Positions 1-12,493 of a DNA stretch of 64,000 nucleotides are shown piece after piece (within the stretch, counting starts at the first letter, position 1; each line of letters begins with the position of its first letter). This DNA comes from Chrysoperla carnea (lineage: Eukaryota > Arthropoda > Insecta > Neuroptera > Chrysopidae). A program made the translations under genes and the position numbers. The notes beneath the pieces are model-generated. The model saw nothing but the letters and a program-made list of their open reading frames with translations, was not told the DNA's origin and searched no databases. The DNA lies in assembly GCF_905475395.1 (NCBI RefSeq), contig NC_058339.1, positions 86,996,520 through 87,060,519 of the forward strand. Direction: 5' to 3'.

Positions 1-188
1 TAAACATCATAATATAAAATTTTACCTTCATGTATTGAGATTCAAGTGTGATGTCATTTAAACATTAATAATTTTCATACTTTATCATTTATAAAAAATA
101 ATTGTTATATTCGATTCAAAAATTTCAAGTCGCTTCCACCAATGTGTATAGTAGGGACTTAATCCGACGAATGATGTTTAAAATGAAC
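1..188. other. AT-rich edge, no feature
   Basis: Only a CGCTTCCACCAAT motif near 130, one end of the small hairpin family described at 24157. Confidence 0.5.
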
Positions 189-750
189 AAGTGAAAACAA
201 ACAATTGACTGAGTTAATTGTTGAAATACCATGTATAGACAGAGTTGATTACTCTGTCACATTACACATACATACATGTCACACATATATAACTGATATT
301 CCCATATAATATACGATTTGCGCATAATTTGCGCTCTCACAGGTAAACAGTGATATTTACGAAAAAATGTTTCAAACAAAAGTTGTTTATTTTTTTATAA
401 GGAACATTTTTTACTCTTATCCTTTTGTTCTATCTCTAACGGTATACAAGATGGGTACTACGGACCCAAGGCCCAATTGACCTATGTTGCTCATTTATGA
501 ACGTGACCTCCCTTTTTACGTCATTAGCACGCATTAGCATTTCAGCTTGATATCTCTTTTCGTTTTTGAGTAATCATGATGACAGACGGACAGACGACAG
601 ACGACAGACAGACAGACAACTGGGAATGGACTAATTGGGTGATTTTATGAACACCTATGCCAAAATTGTGTTCGTCGCATCAATATTTTAAGCGTTAAAA
701 ACTTGGGACTAAACTTAGTATACCTTTGTATATTTCATAAACATGTTATA
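189..750 (+). mobile_element. HINE-like element, copy A (near full length)
   Basis: Runs from the family start AAGTGAAAACAAAC to the 3' hairpin. It holds all shared blocks: the CAATTG..CAATTAAC-type palindrome, the CACAGGTAAACAGTG block, a (GACR)n microsatellite near 575-620 and the ACTTGGGACTAAACTTAG block. The family looks like Helentron-associated elements (DINE-1/mini-me type), which have subterminal inverted repeats, a 3' palindrome and a (GTCY)n tract. Class assignment is inference. Confidence 0.75.
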
Positions 751-1504
751 AAAATTAAAATTAATAATTTTTACTCAGTTTAGAAAATTAGCACGGAATT
801 CCATACATGAAAAATAGGTTTATGATAGATGCAATATATGCGAAACTAAATCGCATAAAATAAATTTGAAGACTAAGAACCAACTCCTGCCAGAATATTG
901 TCTGGGGATATTTTACTAGGTGAGATACAGCTACAAACTCTAAATGCTACTTCCTTCAAATTTCCACGTGCAGCAACCATTCAAACCTATCTAAAATTTT
1001 GCTACGCCATGTTTTAATTTAGTATTTAAATATTAATTTGTGTTTATGTTTGTAGACGAGGAAATATAACATAAAAAACGTAAAAACCGGCGAAATTTCC
1101 GAAGAAATATGGATCGAGATTTTGCATTAAGTTCGAAAAGGTATTCTAAGTTAATGTTCAGTCTAACTTTTATAAGAATGTACTTGTAACATAGGAAAAT
1201 TATGATTAGAAAAAGAATTTTTTTCAATATCTTTACGTTTTATGACTATTACAATCTCTTTATGAAATAAAAAAATTTGACTTTTTTTTAAATATTTTTT
1301 AAAAAAGTTTTACTTTTGATAGTTTCGGCTTCGACCATCTACGACCAGAAATAAATTACAAGGTAATATCAATATCAAAGCTGTAAAATAAAATTTATAT
1401 AATTAATTCTAGCTGGTACAAAATTTCATAGAGCTTTTAAGCCTTTAGCTTTAGCTTCGGTTTCGGTGGAAAGTTGTGGCGATAGCCAATAAATCGGTCG
1501 GACA
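751..1504. other. Gene-free AT-rich stretch
   Basis: Nothing recognisable on either strand; the frame at 1033-1227 has no coding character. Confidence 0.6.
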
Positions 1505-1512
1505 CTACTGAG

Positions 1513-1710
1513 CAGTGTTGCCAACTTTCAACTCTAAGGCCCACTAAACAGGCGATAGAAAACCACTAAAAAACAACTAGAGAGCAATAATATTGCCAGA
1601 AATGACATTAAAATATTAAATAATTTAAATTATTTTCCCACTAAAGGTAGAAAAAATAGTAGAAAAAAACCACTAGTTTTAGTGGTAAAACTACTAAGTT
1701 GACAACACTG
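1513..1710. mobile_element. hAT-type MITE with 8-bp target duplication
   Basis: A 198-bp element with terminal inverted repeats CAGTGTTGCCAACTT and AAGTTGACAACACTG. It is flanked by the identical 8-mer CTACTGAG at 1505-1512 and 1711-1718. An 8-bp duplication and a CAG..CTG terminus are hAT hallmarks. There is no coding capacity. Confidence 0.88.
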
Positions 1711-1718
1711 CTACTGAG

Positions 1719-4513
1719 CCCTTTAGTTTATTCTATGTTTTCTAACAAACAGTCATGGTCCATATGCACCAACTGCGAAGCTGCATGTCACTTGAGTAGT
1801 TTATAAATGCATACGTTTTATAGCACCAACTACGAATCCCAGTGTTACTCAAAATTCACAAACATATAAACTTTCATTTAAAATATACACAAAACATACA
1901 CTTTTTTTTATATATCCATGTAATATCATATACACCAGAAATATAATAGGATTATTATACTAGAAAAAAAAACGAACAACGTACATATTTACTAGCTAAA
2001 TAAGGATTAACCATACCACCATAAAAATTTTTTCATAGAATTGTTATGTTCATTACGATTGCGACTGTGAAAAAAAACGACATTATATTCTTTTTCATTG
2101 TTCCGTCTAATTTTTTTTTTTTTTTTTCATTTTGAAATTTTTATAAAAATATTGTACTTTGTGAATAATAAAAACGATATTTTGTGTTGTTAAAAACCAT
2201 TCTTGGAGGACAGTTAAGCTAGCAACGTGATAAAAAATTTTAACGTGCGTTGTAGCTCAAAAATATTTTGTACATGCCATTAATGTTTGAATATGCTTGT
2301 CCAAATTACACATACTTTTCGCCGCAATTGCGGTTGTATTTCACCAATAACTCGCTGTATTCCAAGAGTTCAATCGTCTTTTTTATCGGAGTAGGAAAGT
2401 GACTTTACATATCCGCAAAGAAAGTAACCTAATGGGATTAGATCGTACAATCTTGGAGGTCAGTTAAAGAGCTCATTACGTGAAATTAATAATAAATTTC
2501 AACAATTTATAAGCGTTTCTCTGGCGTGACTCGCTTCATTATGAATTGACATACCAAACTAAACACAAAACAACAGTCTGCTCAAAAATCGATTATCAAA
2601 CAAGATAGTGTTGCCAACTCAAAGATGTGATTAAGCCTTTATATTTAAGTCTATAATAGCTATATTGTTATACCGCGAAAATAACGGCCTAAAAATTGTC
2701 CACATAAACTACCTTCATTTTCATTATATTATAATTTCAATGTTTCGAAATGTACTAATGTGAATAGAGCAATGATTTTGAAAACTTCTCTTTGGAATTT
2801 TAAAGATTTTTGTCTGAATTGATCTTTAAACTCAATCGCCAACTAAATGAGAAAAGATCGATGATGAGGTCCTACAGGAACGGCGAGTTAAAATTATGGT
2901 ATCAGATAGATGAGACGAAAAAGAAGATTAGAAACGAGAAAAGACCCTGGAACGATTTTAGATTCATCGTTATCACTTTAGCAAACCAACAAAAAAAAAA
3001 TTTTTTAAATACCATAAAGGAAGACAGGAGAAAAACAATAATAGAAAATTGTGGTACGAAAATGAAGTTCAACAAATGAGCAAATGATATCAAACAACGC
3101 CAAGATATATAGTGATAAGACACATCGAGAAAAAACTGAGCCTAATCCTTTAACTTATCCAAATCCAATCCTCCTAAGTCCTTTGCTAGCTTAATAGACA
3201 TCGTTCTAAGAAATAAATTTTAAAAAAGAACATATATTTGGATTTGTCTGCGATAGTTAATAAATATTTTTATTAATTTTTCATAACTTGTCAAAAATCT
3301 GTACATAATGGTGAATAAATAAATAAAAAATAAAAATATTTAAAAAAAATATCTGTATAGAATCATTAAAACGATAATTCATAGATCAACATTTTTTCTC
3401 AGAAGTTTTCTTTCAACTAACAATAATAATAATGATTGAATTTTTTTTAACGAAATAAAATCAACAAAGTTTTATTACACAAAGCATTTGATCTGATCTG
3501 GCGCCATTATTAAGCTTTCTTGTTTGTATTTGTTTTGAATTTGATATTCCGTACCAAAAAATTAAAGAATATTCTCAAATCATGATTTTGAAATTTGGTA
3601 ACTTTTCCAAAAATTCAAGTTTTATATTAAATTTAATCGTTATTGTAGTCTGTCATTTCATAAGCTGAAACTTAATAATCTCGAAACTGAAACTTAATAC
3701 TGAATTCTCGGTCAAATTATCTTTGATACAAAAATCAAAAAAAGTTCATCGAGTTATGATGCCACAGACAGACACACAGATACACAGACACTTTAAACTT
3801 ATCTCTGTCTTTCTAGCCGGGAATTAAAAATTATTTAAACCTTCGAAAGTTTAAGCGTAAGTGAATCTTTTAATTTTTATTATTGGCGTTCTTAAAAGAT
3901 TCATTGGAGTAATCCCATTTCATGTATCTGTGGTCAATTTGAGAGAATAATTTAAAAATTTTTTTAAATAATTTCAGTAAACTACTTGCTCTTCTGAATA
4001 CGAAAGGTACTTAACTTGTTTCATGTTTGATCGAATCGTTTTAAGATGAATTGAATTTTGATAGGTGTCAATATCCCAAATCAAGACTTTATTTTGATAG
4101 GAAATTCAAAGACTCTTTGAATACTCGAACAATAAAGCCGATTTAGATTTAATGTCAATGCCGACATTACTTTAAGGATTAAGAATCTTTCGACCGATGT
4201 GAACAATGTATATTCAGAATAATAGGCGTAATTAATTCTTATCATATTGACAGATCTTAAACAAACCCTTTTAATAATATTTCCGACCACCATCGTGGAT
4301 AATTTTATACGGAATTATTTTTAAAACAAAATTTCTTCTCAGTTATATTAAAATGTCATAGGGTGTCAGTCATACTATTAACGAATTTTTTATGATATTA
4401 TTTATGAAAATATGTATTTCTAATGATTATGATTAACAAATGGTTTGAAAAAAAATTTTTTAGGAATGTCTCAAAAACTTCACACGATAGGAAAAATTAA
4501 ATTAAATAATAAA
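1719..4513. other. Gene-free AT-rich stretch
   Basis: Holds an isolated Lys-rich open frame (2810-3079, no ATG, no homology recognised), a single AGTGTTGCCAACTC near 2607 like a hAT MITE end, and an ACAGACAGACACACAG microsatellite at about 3768-3795. No gene is supported. Confidence 0.55.
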
Positions 4514-4690
4514 CGAGTGAAAACAAACAATTGACTGAGTTAATTGTTGAAGTACCATGCATAGTCAGTGTTGATTTCATTATCACATTACACATACAAA
4601 CATGTGACACATACATAACTGATAATCAAGTATAGTACATATTATAAAATTTCCGCCTAATTGGCGCCCTCACGGGTAAACAGTGATGTC
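4514..4690 (+). mobile_element. HINE-like element, copy B (5' fragment)
   Basis: Carries the 5' terminus and runs to the GGTAAACAGTGATG block, then stops abruptly. The interior and 3' hairpin are missing. Confidence 0.7.
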
Positions 4691-5754
4691 TTTATTATAC
4701 TGGGAAGTTATTTCTGTGGACCTCAAGAGTCCCATCAGACCAACCTCATTGCTTGTTAATTTTTGTATGTACTAGACTTTAACTATTACCACGAAGGTAA
4801 AACAAAAGCGTACAAAATTTAAGTCTTAAAAAATTATAAAATTTTTATTTTCATCTCGTCTTTGTAATAACCGAGGTAAACAATCGTAACCATAAAAACT
4901 AAACTGTCTAAAGGATTATTAACTAAAATAGAACGAAAGATTGCTCAAATAAAAATGATGAAAATAAAAAATAAAAATCATTAAATGATAATAAAAATTA
5001 AGTATTATTTATAGGTAACGGAAATGCTTAAATAACTGACTAATAAACTATTAAATTTATAAATTATTATTATAACATATGACGCGTTTTATAATTCAAT
5101 GTAAATAATATTTCATATTATACACAAATTATCATTCATATATAATTATCAAAACTGTTCTATGTTCGATGTGTGTTACTGTTATATGTTCGACGTGATA
5201 CCTTCCGGTGTAATTTTTATGCCATGATTTCGTATAAAATGCACAAAATACTAAGACTAGTGTTGTTAATATAAAAATTCATACTGTACATCTCAAATAA
5301 TTCCCAACGCTTCCACCATTCGATAAAAAAAAATTCAATAAAAGTAGAAAAACATTTGATAATCCTTAAAAGACGGACCAATTAAATTTTTAACAAATGG
5401 ACTATTTCCTTTGAAAAGTATTTCAATATGTAATACATTAAATATTCGCTCTGTGCGTGAGTTTCGTTTCCATGGTAGCGATACACTACTTTAATTATAG
5501 AATTGTATGGATGCATATATAATTGTATGGATTGCATTTAAGACTTACATTGAAAATTTAATATCATTGTCTCACAAATTTAAATAAATAATTATGATAA
5601 TTTACATTTGAAAAATAATATGTGTGCAATTTGATTTCTTATTTTCACAATTTTTAAAGCATTAAGTTTAATTAGTAAGTGTTTTTCAATAATTTTAATT
5701 TGACATTTTCTATAACATTAACATGTAAAGAACTGCAAATTTGTCATAACAGCC
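4691..5754. other. Gene-free AT-rich stretch
   Basis: Nothing recognisable apart from an ACGCTTCCACCATTCG motif near 5308. Confidence 0.55.
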
Positions 5755-7035
5755 TCCTTTAACGCCAAAATTTTTCACTGGAAGCGCTTTCATCGATTTT
5801 ATTGTCCCTACCATGACTACGCACACAACGAATAATACAGATTTAATTTGCCTTTAAAATTTGCCTTTTTCACAAACAAAATACATAAAATTCCGTTAAA
5901 AAATAGTACCGTTTCATTTTTCAACTAGTTTTCCTTCTTGACAACTAATAAATATATATAAAATTTAAAATATTATAAAATAATAAATTTATATTTAAAA
6001 AAAATTATATAAATGTCAATTTTATTATATTAAATTACCTGCAATAGGTAAAATATTTTTATAAATATTTAAAAATATTTCTTCTTAATTAAAATAGATA
6101 TATTTGGTTTTATTATTGAATTTTATTAGTTTTTGATTAAAGACAAAATGAAAGACAAAATAATGATCATTTTCAACATATTTCATGGAAAAAGTTATAT
6201 TGTTTACGACTGTTACAGGAAAAATTTAAATGATTTTCTATAATTCAATTCATACAAAACAAGTGAAAACAAACAATTGACTGAGTTAATTATTGAAATA
6301 CCATGCATAGTCAGTGTTGATTTCTTTATCACATTACACATACAAACATGTGACATACATAACTAATAATCAAGTATAGTACATATTATAAAATTTCCGC
6401 CTAATTGGCGCCCTCACGAGTAAACAGTGATGTTTACGAAAAAATGTTTCAAACAAAAGTTGTTTAATCTTGGGACTAAACTTAATATACTATGTATATT
6501 TCATATATGCATGGTATAATAATAAACATTTTTTTTGTATAATAAACAAATTATATTTTCAATATATATATATTTGCTAATAAAAAAAAAAAAAAAATAT
6601 CTATAAATAGAATAAAAAATATACTCAACAAGTTTAACACATTTTAAAATAAAATACAATATTTTTGATTTATATAATGGGTTAAAAAGGTGTAAGCATA
6701 TCTATCTAAGTCTTACCTCTATGATATATAAAATATATAATGAACGCCATTTAGGCACACACCATAGAATTGAGAAAAATGTTGTGTATGGTCCAAAACA
6801 TTACTATTAGACCTGTATCTATACCGAAAAGAGACGTTGATATGGATCTAGACGTCACTGTTATATCCTTGAAATTTCTTCTACTAACAGTTCTAGAATA
6901 GAGTGGTAATTTTTATTTAAATTTTCTTCGATTAATGACGATTTAAACTTTCATGTTATTCGTTGTGTGCGTAGTCATGGAAGGGACAATAAAATCGATA
7001 CCAACGCTTCCAGTGAATAATTTTGGCGATCATCG
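5755..7035. repeat. Inverted repeat pair enclosing HINE copy C
   Basis: About 5765-5840 and 6957-7030 are reverse complements: GTCCCTACCATGACTACGCA and its partner TGCGTAGTCATGG..GGGACAATAAA, with CGCTTCCAGTGAA at the outer side. They may be the terminal repeats of a 1.3-kb element that later received HINE copy C. The interior shows no protein. Confidence 0.6.
6261..6518 (+). mobile_element. HINE-like element, copy C (internal deletion)
   Basis: Has both ends, but the middle, from the GTTGTTTAAT block to the CTTGGGACTAAAC block, is deleted, including the GACR microsatellite. It lies inside a larger pair of inverted repeats (5755-7035). Confidence 0.7.
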
Positions 7036-7189
7036 ATGTTTGTAATTGAACTCCTCCCAATCGGATGAACCGATTTTAATGATTTTTTTTCTATGTGTTC
7101 AAGTAGATGCGAGGATGGTTCATATTCACAATTCGCAATATTCACAAAATGTTTTTGAGGGTTCTGTACTAAAAAATTAAAACCCATGA

Positions 7190-7272
7190 AATAGATAGTG
7201 GAAACGCATATAATTAATATATTACATTACATCTTACTATTCAAATATATTTATTTGCGCTCCCACCATATT
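7190..7272. repeat. Short hairpin element, GTGGAAACGCA/TGCGCTCCCACCAT
   Basis: Two imperfect inverted ends, ATAGTGGAAACGCA and TGCGCTCCCACCAT, enclose about 55 bp of AT-rich sequence. It is related to the hairpin at 24157. Confidence 0.45.
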
Positions 7273-7934
7273 TATCTAGAATTGTGAACAGCTATTTGAT
7301 GTACTATTGAAGTATTTATTATTATTCAGGTATCGTGAATAGGTATTTATTAGAACTATTTGCAAGCGCTAGGAGCTCCACTGACGAAGGCTCCAACCAG
7401 GCCGAATGGTCGTCGATCATGACTGACTTTTTTCATATACCTGTGTGTCTATAAAGCGGCCGTTTAAAACGTAGCAAATTTGGTATAATTGAGATAAGTA
7501 ACGTTTAGTTTAGAGTCGAGGCCCACGTTCCTGACTAGATATTGGTCTATATAAACCATATACTACACATCATATAATCATAAGCATTACTATATTCGTA
7601 TGACTCTCTCCATTGGGTGCTACAAAGATTCTTAATTGATATTAATTGCAATCTGATGGTTTACCCCACGGGTGGTATAACACATCATTTATAGTTTATC
7701 CAGTGTGCGATGTTTGTTGTATACATATATAATAATATATAATATTTATTGATAAATTTTATGTTATCCGTTTTTTTTTTTGTTTATGTGGAAATTTATA
7801 GTTATTTTTGTAATATATAGACAGGGTGTACTTACATAAAGTGTAGTAACACTCTCAGATGTCTCTCCCAAAGCGCCTCTAAGCAAACCTGACTTCAGAT
7901 CGATGTAAACCTTGCATTTCAATTTTTAAACAAA
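7273..7934. other. Gene-free stretch with a GC-richer patch
   Basis: About 7360-7680 is clearly less AT-rich than its flanks and reads TDEGSNQAEWS in one frame near 7381, wording like the end of a retroelement ORF; not enough to classify. Confidence 0.4.
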
Positions 7935-8410
7935 AAGTGAAAACAAACAATTGACTGAGTTAATTGTTGAAATACCATGCTTAGGCAATGTTGATTACGC
8001 AATATTTTGTTTTTTTACGTAAAAATATATTACCACCCTTAGATAGCCACACATACGTACATGTCACACACACATAACTGATATTCCCATATGACACGTA
8101 CTAAACAATTTGCGCCTAAATAATTTGCACCCTCGCGATTCGCGAATAAACAGTGATGTTTAAGGAAAAATGTTTCAATCAAAAGTACTTAATTTTTTTA
8201 AAAGGAACATTTTTTACATTTAAACTTTTGTTCTATCTCAAACAGTTTACAAGATGGGTCCTGCGGATCCAAGACCCAATTGACCGATGTTGCTTATTTC
8301 GATTTCAGTTTTTTAGTCTTAAGCACGCTATTTCAGCTTGATATATCTTTTTGTTTTTGAGTTATCATGTTTAAAGACGGGCAGACGTTAATAGCTAGAC
8401 AGAAACATAA
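7935..8410 (+). mobile_element. HINE-like element, copy D (3' truncated)
   Basis: 5' end intact; an insertion of about 35 bp after the GTTGATTACG block; family match fades after the GACGGGCAGACG microsatellite remnant. The open frames at 8153-8567 are passive reads of this repeat and its flank. Confidence 0.65.
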
Positions 8411-9365
8411 CAAATTTATTGTCGAAATCTTAAAGTTAATAATGATTATCCCATTTGCCAACAATGTTCTTTCCTCATTATTATATTTAACAAAATTTTT
8501 GTTCATCATTTTTCCTCATAGGATACAGTACGGATCACATCTTATCCCGCAGAGTATCACGATTTAGGATTTAGATGTTTGGCGCCTATTGGTAGTTTCG
8601 ATTACCGCCTCCCAGTTACAAAAATCTAACAATGAAGACCTTTTTCTTAAACTATTTTTTATGCTGGGTCCGTGGAACCCACAGTTTTTCCAATATTTTA
8701 ACACTACTGCCATGTTCCATATTTACAAGGAGAAAACAAATTTTTAAAATTTTCACATCTCCACGACATATGGGTGCGCCTCTCTGTAAAATGACTTTTT
8801 CAAACTTCAATGAATGAAAAATATATAATATATGATGAAATTTACATGGTTTAATTATTATTTATTGGAAATGATTTGCATTAGAAACCATGTATAATAA
8901 CTTGATTTTAGCTGACGCCAGAAAACGAACAAATACTCAATTTGTCTGTTTTCTCACTCTACAATAATATGCAATCCTTGAAATCACCAGTTGTTTAAAT
9001 ATCAGTATATCCTTTAAAACATTTTCACACATGTAATCTAATATAGTCGAACCTGGTTAAGCGAGAATTAAAGGGGCTCCAATCTTTTTCGCTTATGAAG
9101 GTTTCACATATTAAACTATAGTTTCTCACTATACAGATACGGGGTTGATTTTTCTCACATATAGAAGTCTAAGACAAAAACAATACAAAAACATAACCAA
9201 ATTGAAATTATCTAAAATCAGTCCCCAAATGTCAAAAATTTGTCAAAAATTTAATTTATTTTATTTTATTGCCATTTTTATACCCATTTTAAACCAAAAA
9301 AACCTTTTTCCAACAAAAACATGTCCAATTTTTTTCGTTCTATTTATTATAACTTAGTTTGACAT
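8411..9365. other. Gene-free stretch
   Basis: Contains GTCGAACCTGGTTAAGCGAG near 9050, a possible DNA-transposon end. Open frames here look non-coding. Confidence 0.5.
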
Positions 9366-9836
9366 TTAAGGTAGTACCAGCATGAAATCACTTTTCGACA
9401 GATTTGGCCGAATTTTTTTTCTCGGGTTTATAATAGCTTTATTTATGAATTCGTAAAATTTCATAATTTTTGACCGTTTAGATCGCGAGATATTTAAAGA
9501 CAAAGTTCGCGATTTTGAGGGTCATGTCCCATTTAAAGCATGTAAAATGTCCGGTCTCTCCAACTATTTTTTATGATATTATTATATATTGAAGAAAAAG
9601 TAGAAAAAAATGTTTATACAATACAATTCTAAAAAAAAAATTTAGAAATTAATTTTCACTTTCGAGATATTAATTTTGACGTAAATTGATCGAAATTGGG
9701 ACGTTGGCATAATTATTTCCCATTTTAAACGGTCAAAATTTCTGAAACTTTGGGAATTAATAGTAAGCATTATTAAATTCTTAAATTTAATTTTTCGTTA
9801 AATTCTGTCGAAAAAAAAATTGTACCATTGCTTTAA
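9366..9836. repeat. Foldback element with TTAA ends
   Basis: Left end TTAAGGTAGTACCAGC with TTTTCGACAGA inside; right end, read inward, TTAAAGCAATGGTAC with TTTCGACAGAATT inside. Inner arms also pair around TTTTGACCGTTTAGA and TTTAAACGGTCAAAA. It has no coding sequence. Confidence 0.6.
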
Positions 9837-10310
9837 CATAGAAACTGCAAATACCATGCTGGAACATCGTTAAGGACTAGAAAAGATATTTCTAACAAAA
9901 TTTTGTTTATTTTTTTTTGTTTCTGATCAACGAAAGCAATGCAAGTGCGGGACAAGTGCTGGAGCTGATTCGAATCCCATTTTAGAGATGGGGATTTATC
10001 GTGTTGTAAACAAGTGCTTTTAGTCGAAAAAAAAACAACTTTTGCCATAAAAAGTTTCTCCAAAAAAACAAAGTCGATTTTTGTGAAAGAAACTGACCGC
10101 TTAAAGAGATATAAAAATCCAAACACGGACTGAACACGGAGAAATTAAAAGTGAGCATAGATCACTTATCAAAAACATGTATAATATTATGAACATGATT
10201 TCATTACACATATTATTGAACTTTAATAAATAAATTGATTATATAAATAACGAGAAAGAAAACCAGTTGAAAGTTGTTAAATAATGCAGGATATCTATCT
10301 CTGGATGGGG

Positions 10311-11129
10311 TTGAGTGTGCAAAATATGAGTACCGCATTTTGTCAATTGATTCTTGATCCGAAAAGCATATAGATTAATATTGTGAATCTTGCCAGAAAC
10401 CCTATTGGTTCAATTTTTGTATACCATATCCCCTCTCCACAGAAACAGTTAAATTACATTTTTTGAACCAAAAAAAAAGTTACTCTAGATTCTTTGGGTC
10501 ATTTAACGTCAAAAAGGCTCTTTGTGATTTTTTCATAAACTTCTTCGTTTTCGAGACAGTAACAGTTTGATTTTTGGAAAAACTCCAAAATGGCATTTTA
10601 AAAGCTAAAAAAGCAGGGCATAAAATTAGATTTTTGAGTTTATCAAAATTCTAAAATAATGTTTGAACATCTTTTATTTAAGATCTGAAGAGTAATACAG
10701 GTTATTTCATTCTAGAGGCTCATTTTTCAATTTTTAAGAAGATGTTTAATTCCCACTATTAACAATGAGTAAGACAGAGATACTAAATATTTCAGTCTTA
10801 CACACTGTTATTAATAAGAATTATAACATCTTTAAAGAATTAAAAAAATTTTTGGATTTAAACATTAAACTGTTAATATCTCGAAAACGAAAAAGTTTAC
10901 GAAAAAATCACAAAGAGCCTTTTTGACGTTAAAGGACCCATAGATCGTAGAGTAACTTTTACTTGATTCATAATAATGTCATTTAACTGTTTCTGTGGAG
11001 GGGGGGTATGCAAAAATTGGACCAATGGGGTTTCTGGCAAGATCCAGAATATTAATCTATAAGCTTTTCTGATCAAGAATCAATTGACAAAATGCGGTAC
11101 TCATATTTTGCACACACAACCCCATCCAG
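10311..11129. repeat. 819-bp foldback element with ~270-bp arms
   Basis: Left arm 10311-10580 and right arm 10860-11129 are reverse complements with modest divergence. It starts CTGGATGGGGTTG and ends CAACCCCATCCAG; shared inner blocks include AAGCTTTTCTGATCAAGAATC-like sequence and AAAAAGGCTCTTTGTGATTT. A smaller nested palindrome lies in the spacer near 10730-10855. Confidence 0.82.
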
Positions 11130-11929
11130 CGCCCGCTCTAAAAATAAGAAGAAAAAAAATTGTACCTGTAATTCTCGGTGTATTTTAACGTTTTTTATTG
11201 ATTACGTAACTGATAAGAGGTAGTTTTTGAAAGAATACATTTTTTTGTGTAAAATTAAATAATTTATAAAGAATGAAAAACATGAAGTGTTTTAATGTTA
11301 ATAAAAATTTCGATTTCCGATATCGAAAAGTCTACTGATTCCTCACACTTTTGATTATCGAAAAATATATATTTGAATTTCTTTAAGATATGAAAAACTA
11401 TCGCTCGTTAATCATTCAACACAATTTTATGTTTGATAAAAATAAATTGATTATACAAATAATATTTATATGAAATAATATATAATTACATAGTCATATA
11501 TAATATAGATAACATTATATATTGCATATTATATAGGCAATGACATGAACATAAATGTAATATAATTGCCATAAGTTATAAATAGTAAGTTGTTATCATA
11601 ATTTATTAAATAAAGATATAATTATCTGATAAGTAAAATTTTAGAAAGGTATTATTAATAAACAATTTTAAATGTTATTATATTAAACTAACAAACGCAT
11701 ATAAAGTGTTAATTTGTATTTTTATATAAAATCTGTTAAATCTGTAACATAAACCATTAGGTATAGGATGCATAAGGTTCATATGTTGTTTCTTGTGAAT
11801 ACAAATAATATATTAGATATTATTAATTTTTGATTTTGTTGTTTACTTTTAATCATGCATACGTAATTTATTTACATCATGGTCTCTTCGATTATCATTG
11901 ATGTAATTGATTTAATATGATGCATTTGT
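11130..11929. other. Gene-free AT-rich stretch
   Basis: Very AT-rich; nothing recognised. Confidence 0.6.
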
Positions 11930-12493
11930 TATACCATGCATATATGTAATATGCAAGGTATACTAAGTTTAGTCCCAAGTTTGTAACGCCTAAAAATATT
12001 AATGCTTTGCACTAAATTTTGGTATAGGTGTTTATAAAATCACCTTATTAGTCCATTTTCGGTTGTCTGTCCGTCTGTCTGCCAACGCGATAACTCAAAA
12101 ACGAAAAAAAGATATCAATCTGAAATTTTTACAGCGTACTCAGGACGTAAAAAGTGTGGTCAAGTTCAGTAAATGAGCAACATAGGTCAATTGGGTCTTG
12201 ACCTATGGGTCCGTAGGACTCATCTTGTAAACCGTTAAAGATAGAACAAAAGTTTAAATATAAAAGATTTTCCTTATCAAAAAATAAACAACTTTTGTTT
12301 GAAACATTTTTTCGTAAACATCACTGTTTACCCGTGAGGGCGCAAATTAGGCGTAAATTGTATAGTATGTATTATATGTGGATATCAGTTACGTATGTGT
12401 GATGATGTATGTATGTGTAATGTGATAGAGTAATCAACACTGTCTATGCATGGTATTTCAACAATTAACTCAGTCAATTGTTTGTTTTCACTT
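11930..12493 (-). mobile_element. HINE-like element, copy E (near full length)
   Basis: Full-length copy in minus orientation. The 3' hairpin ATACCATGCATATATG..GCAAGGTAT opens it on the plus strand, the (GTCY)n tract is near 12064-12084 and the 5' terminus reads TTTTCACTTG. Confidence 0.78.

Noticed and set aside
2605..2625. Second hAT MITE end (AGTGTTGCCAACTC)
   Set aside because: No partner repeat or 8-bp duplication found nearby.
9833..10126. 97-codon minus-strand open frame
   Set aside because: No homology recognised, biased composition, and it overlaps the edge of a foldback element.
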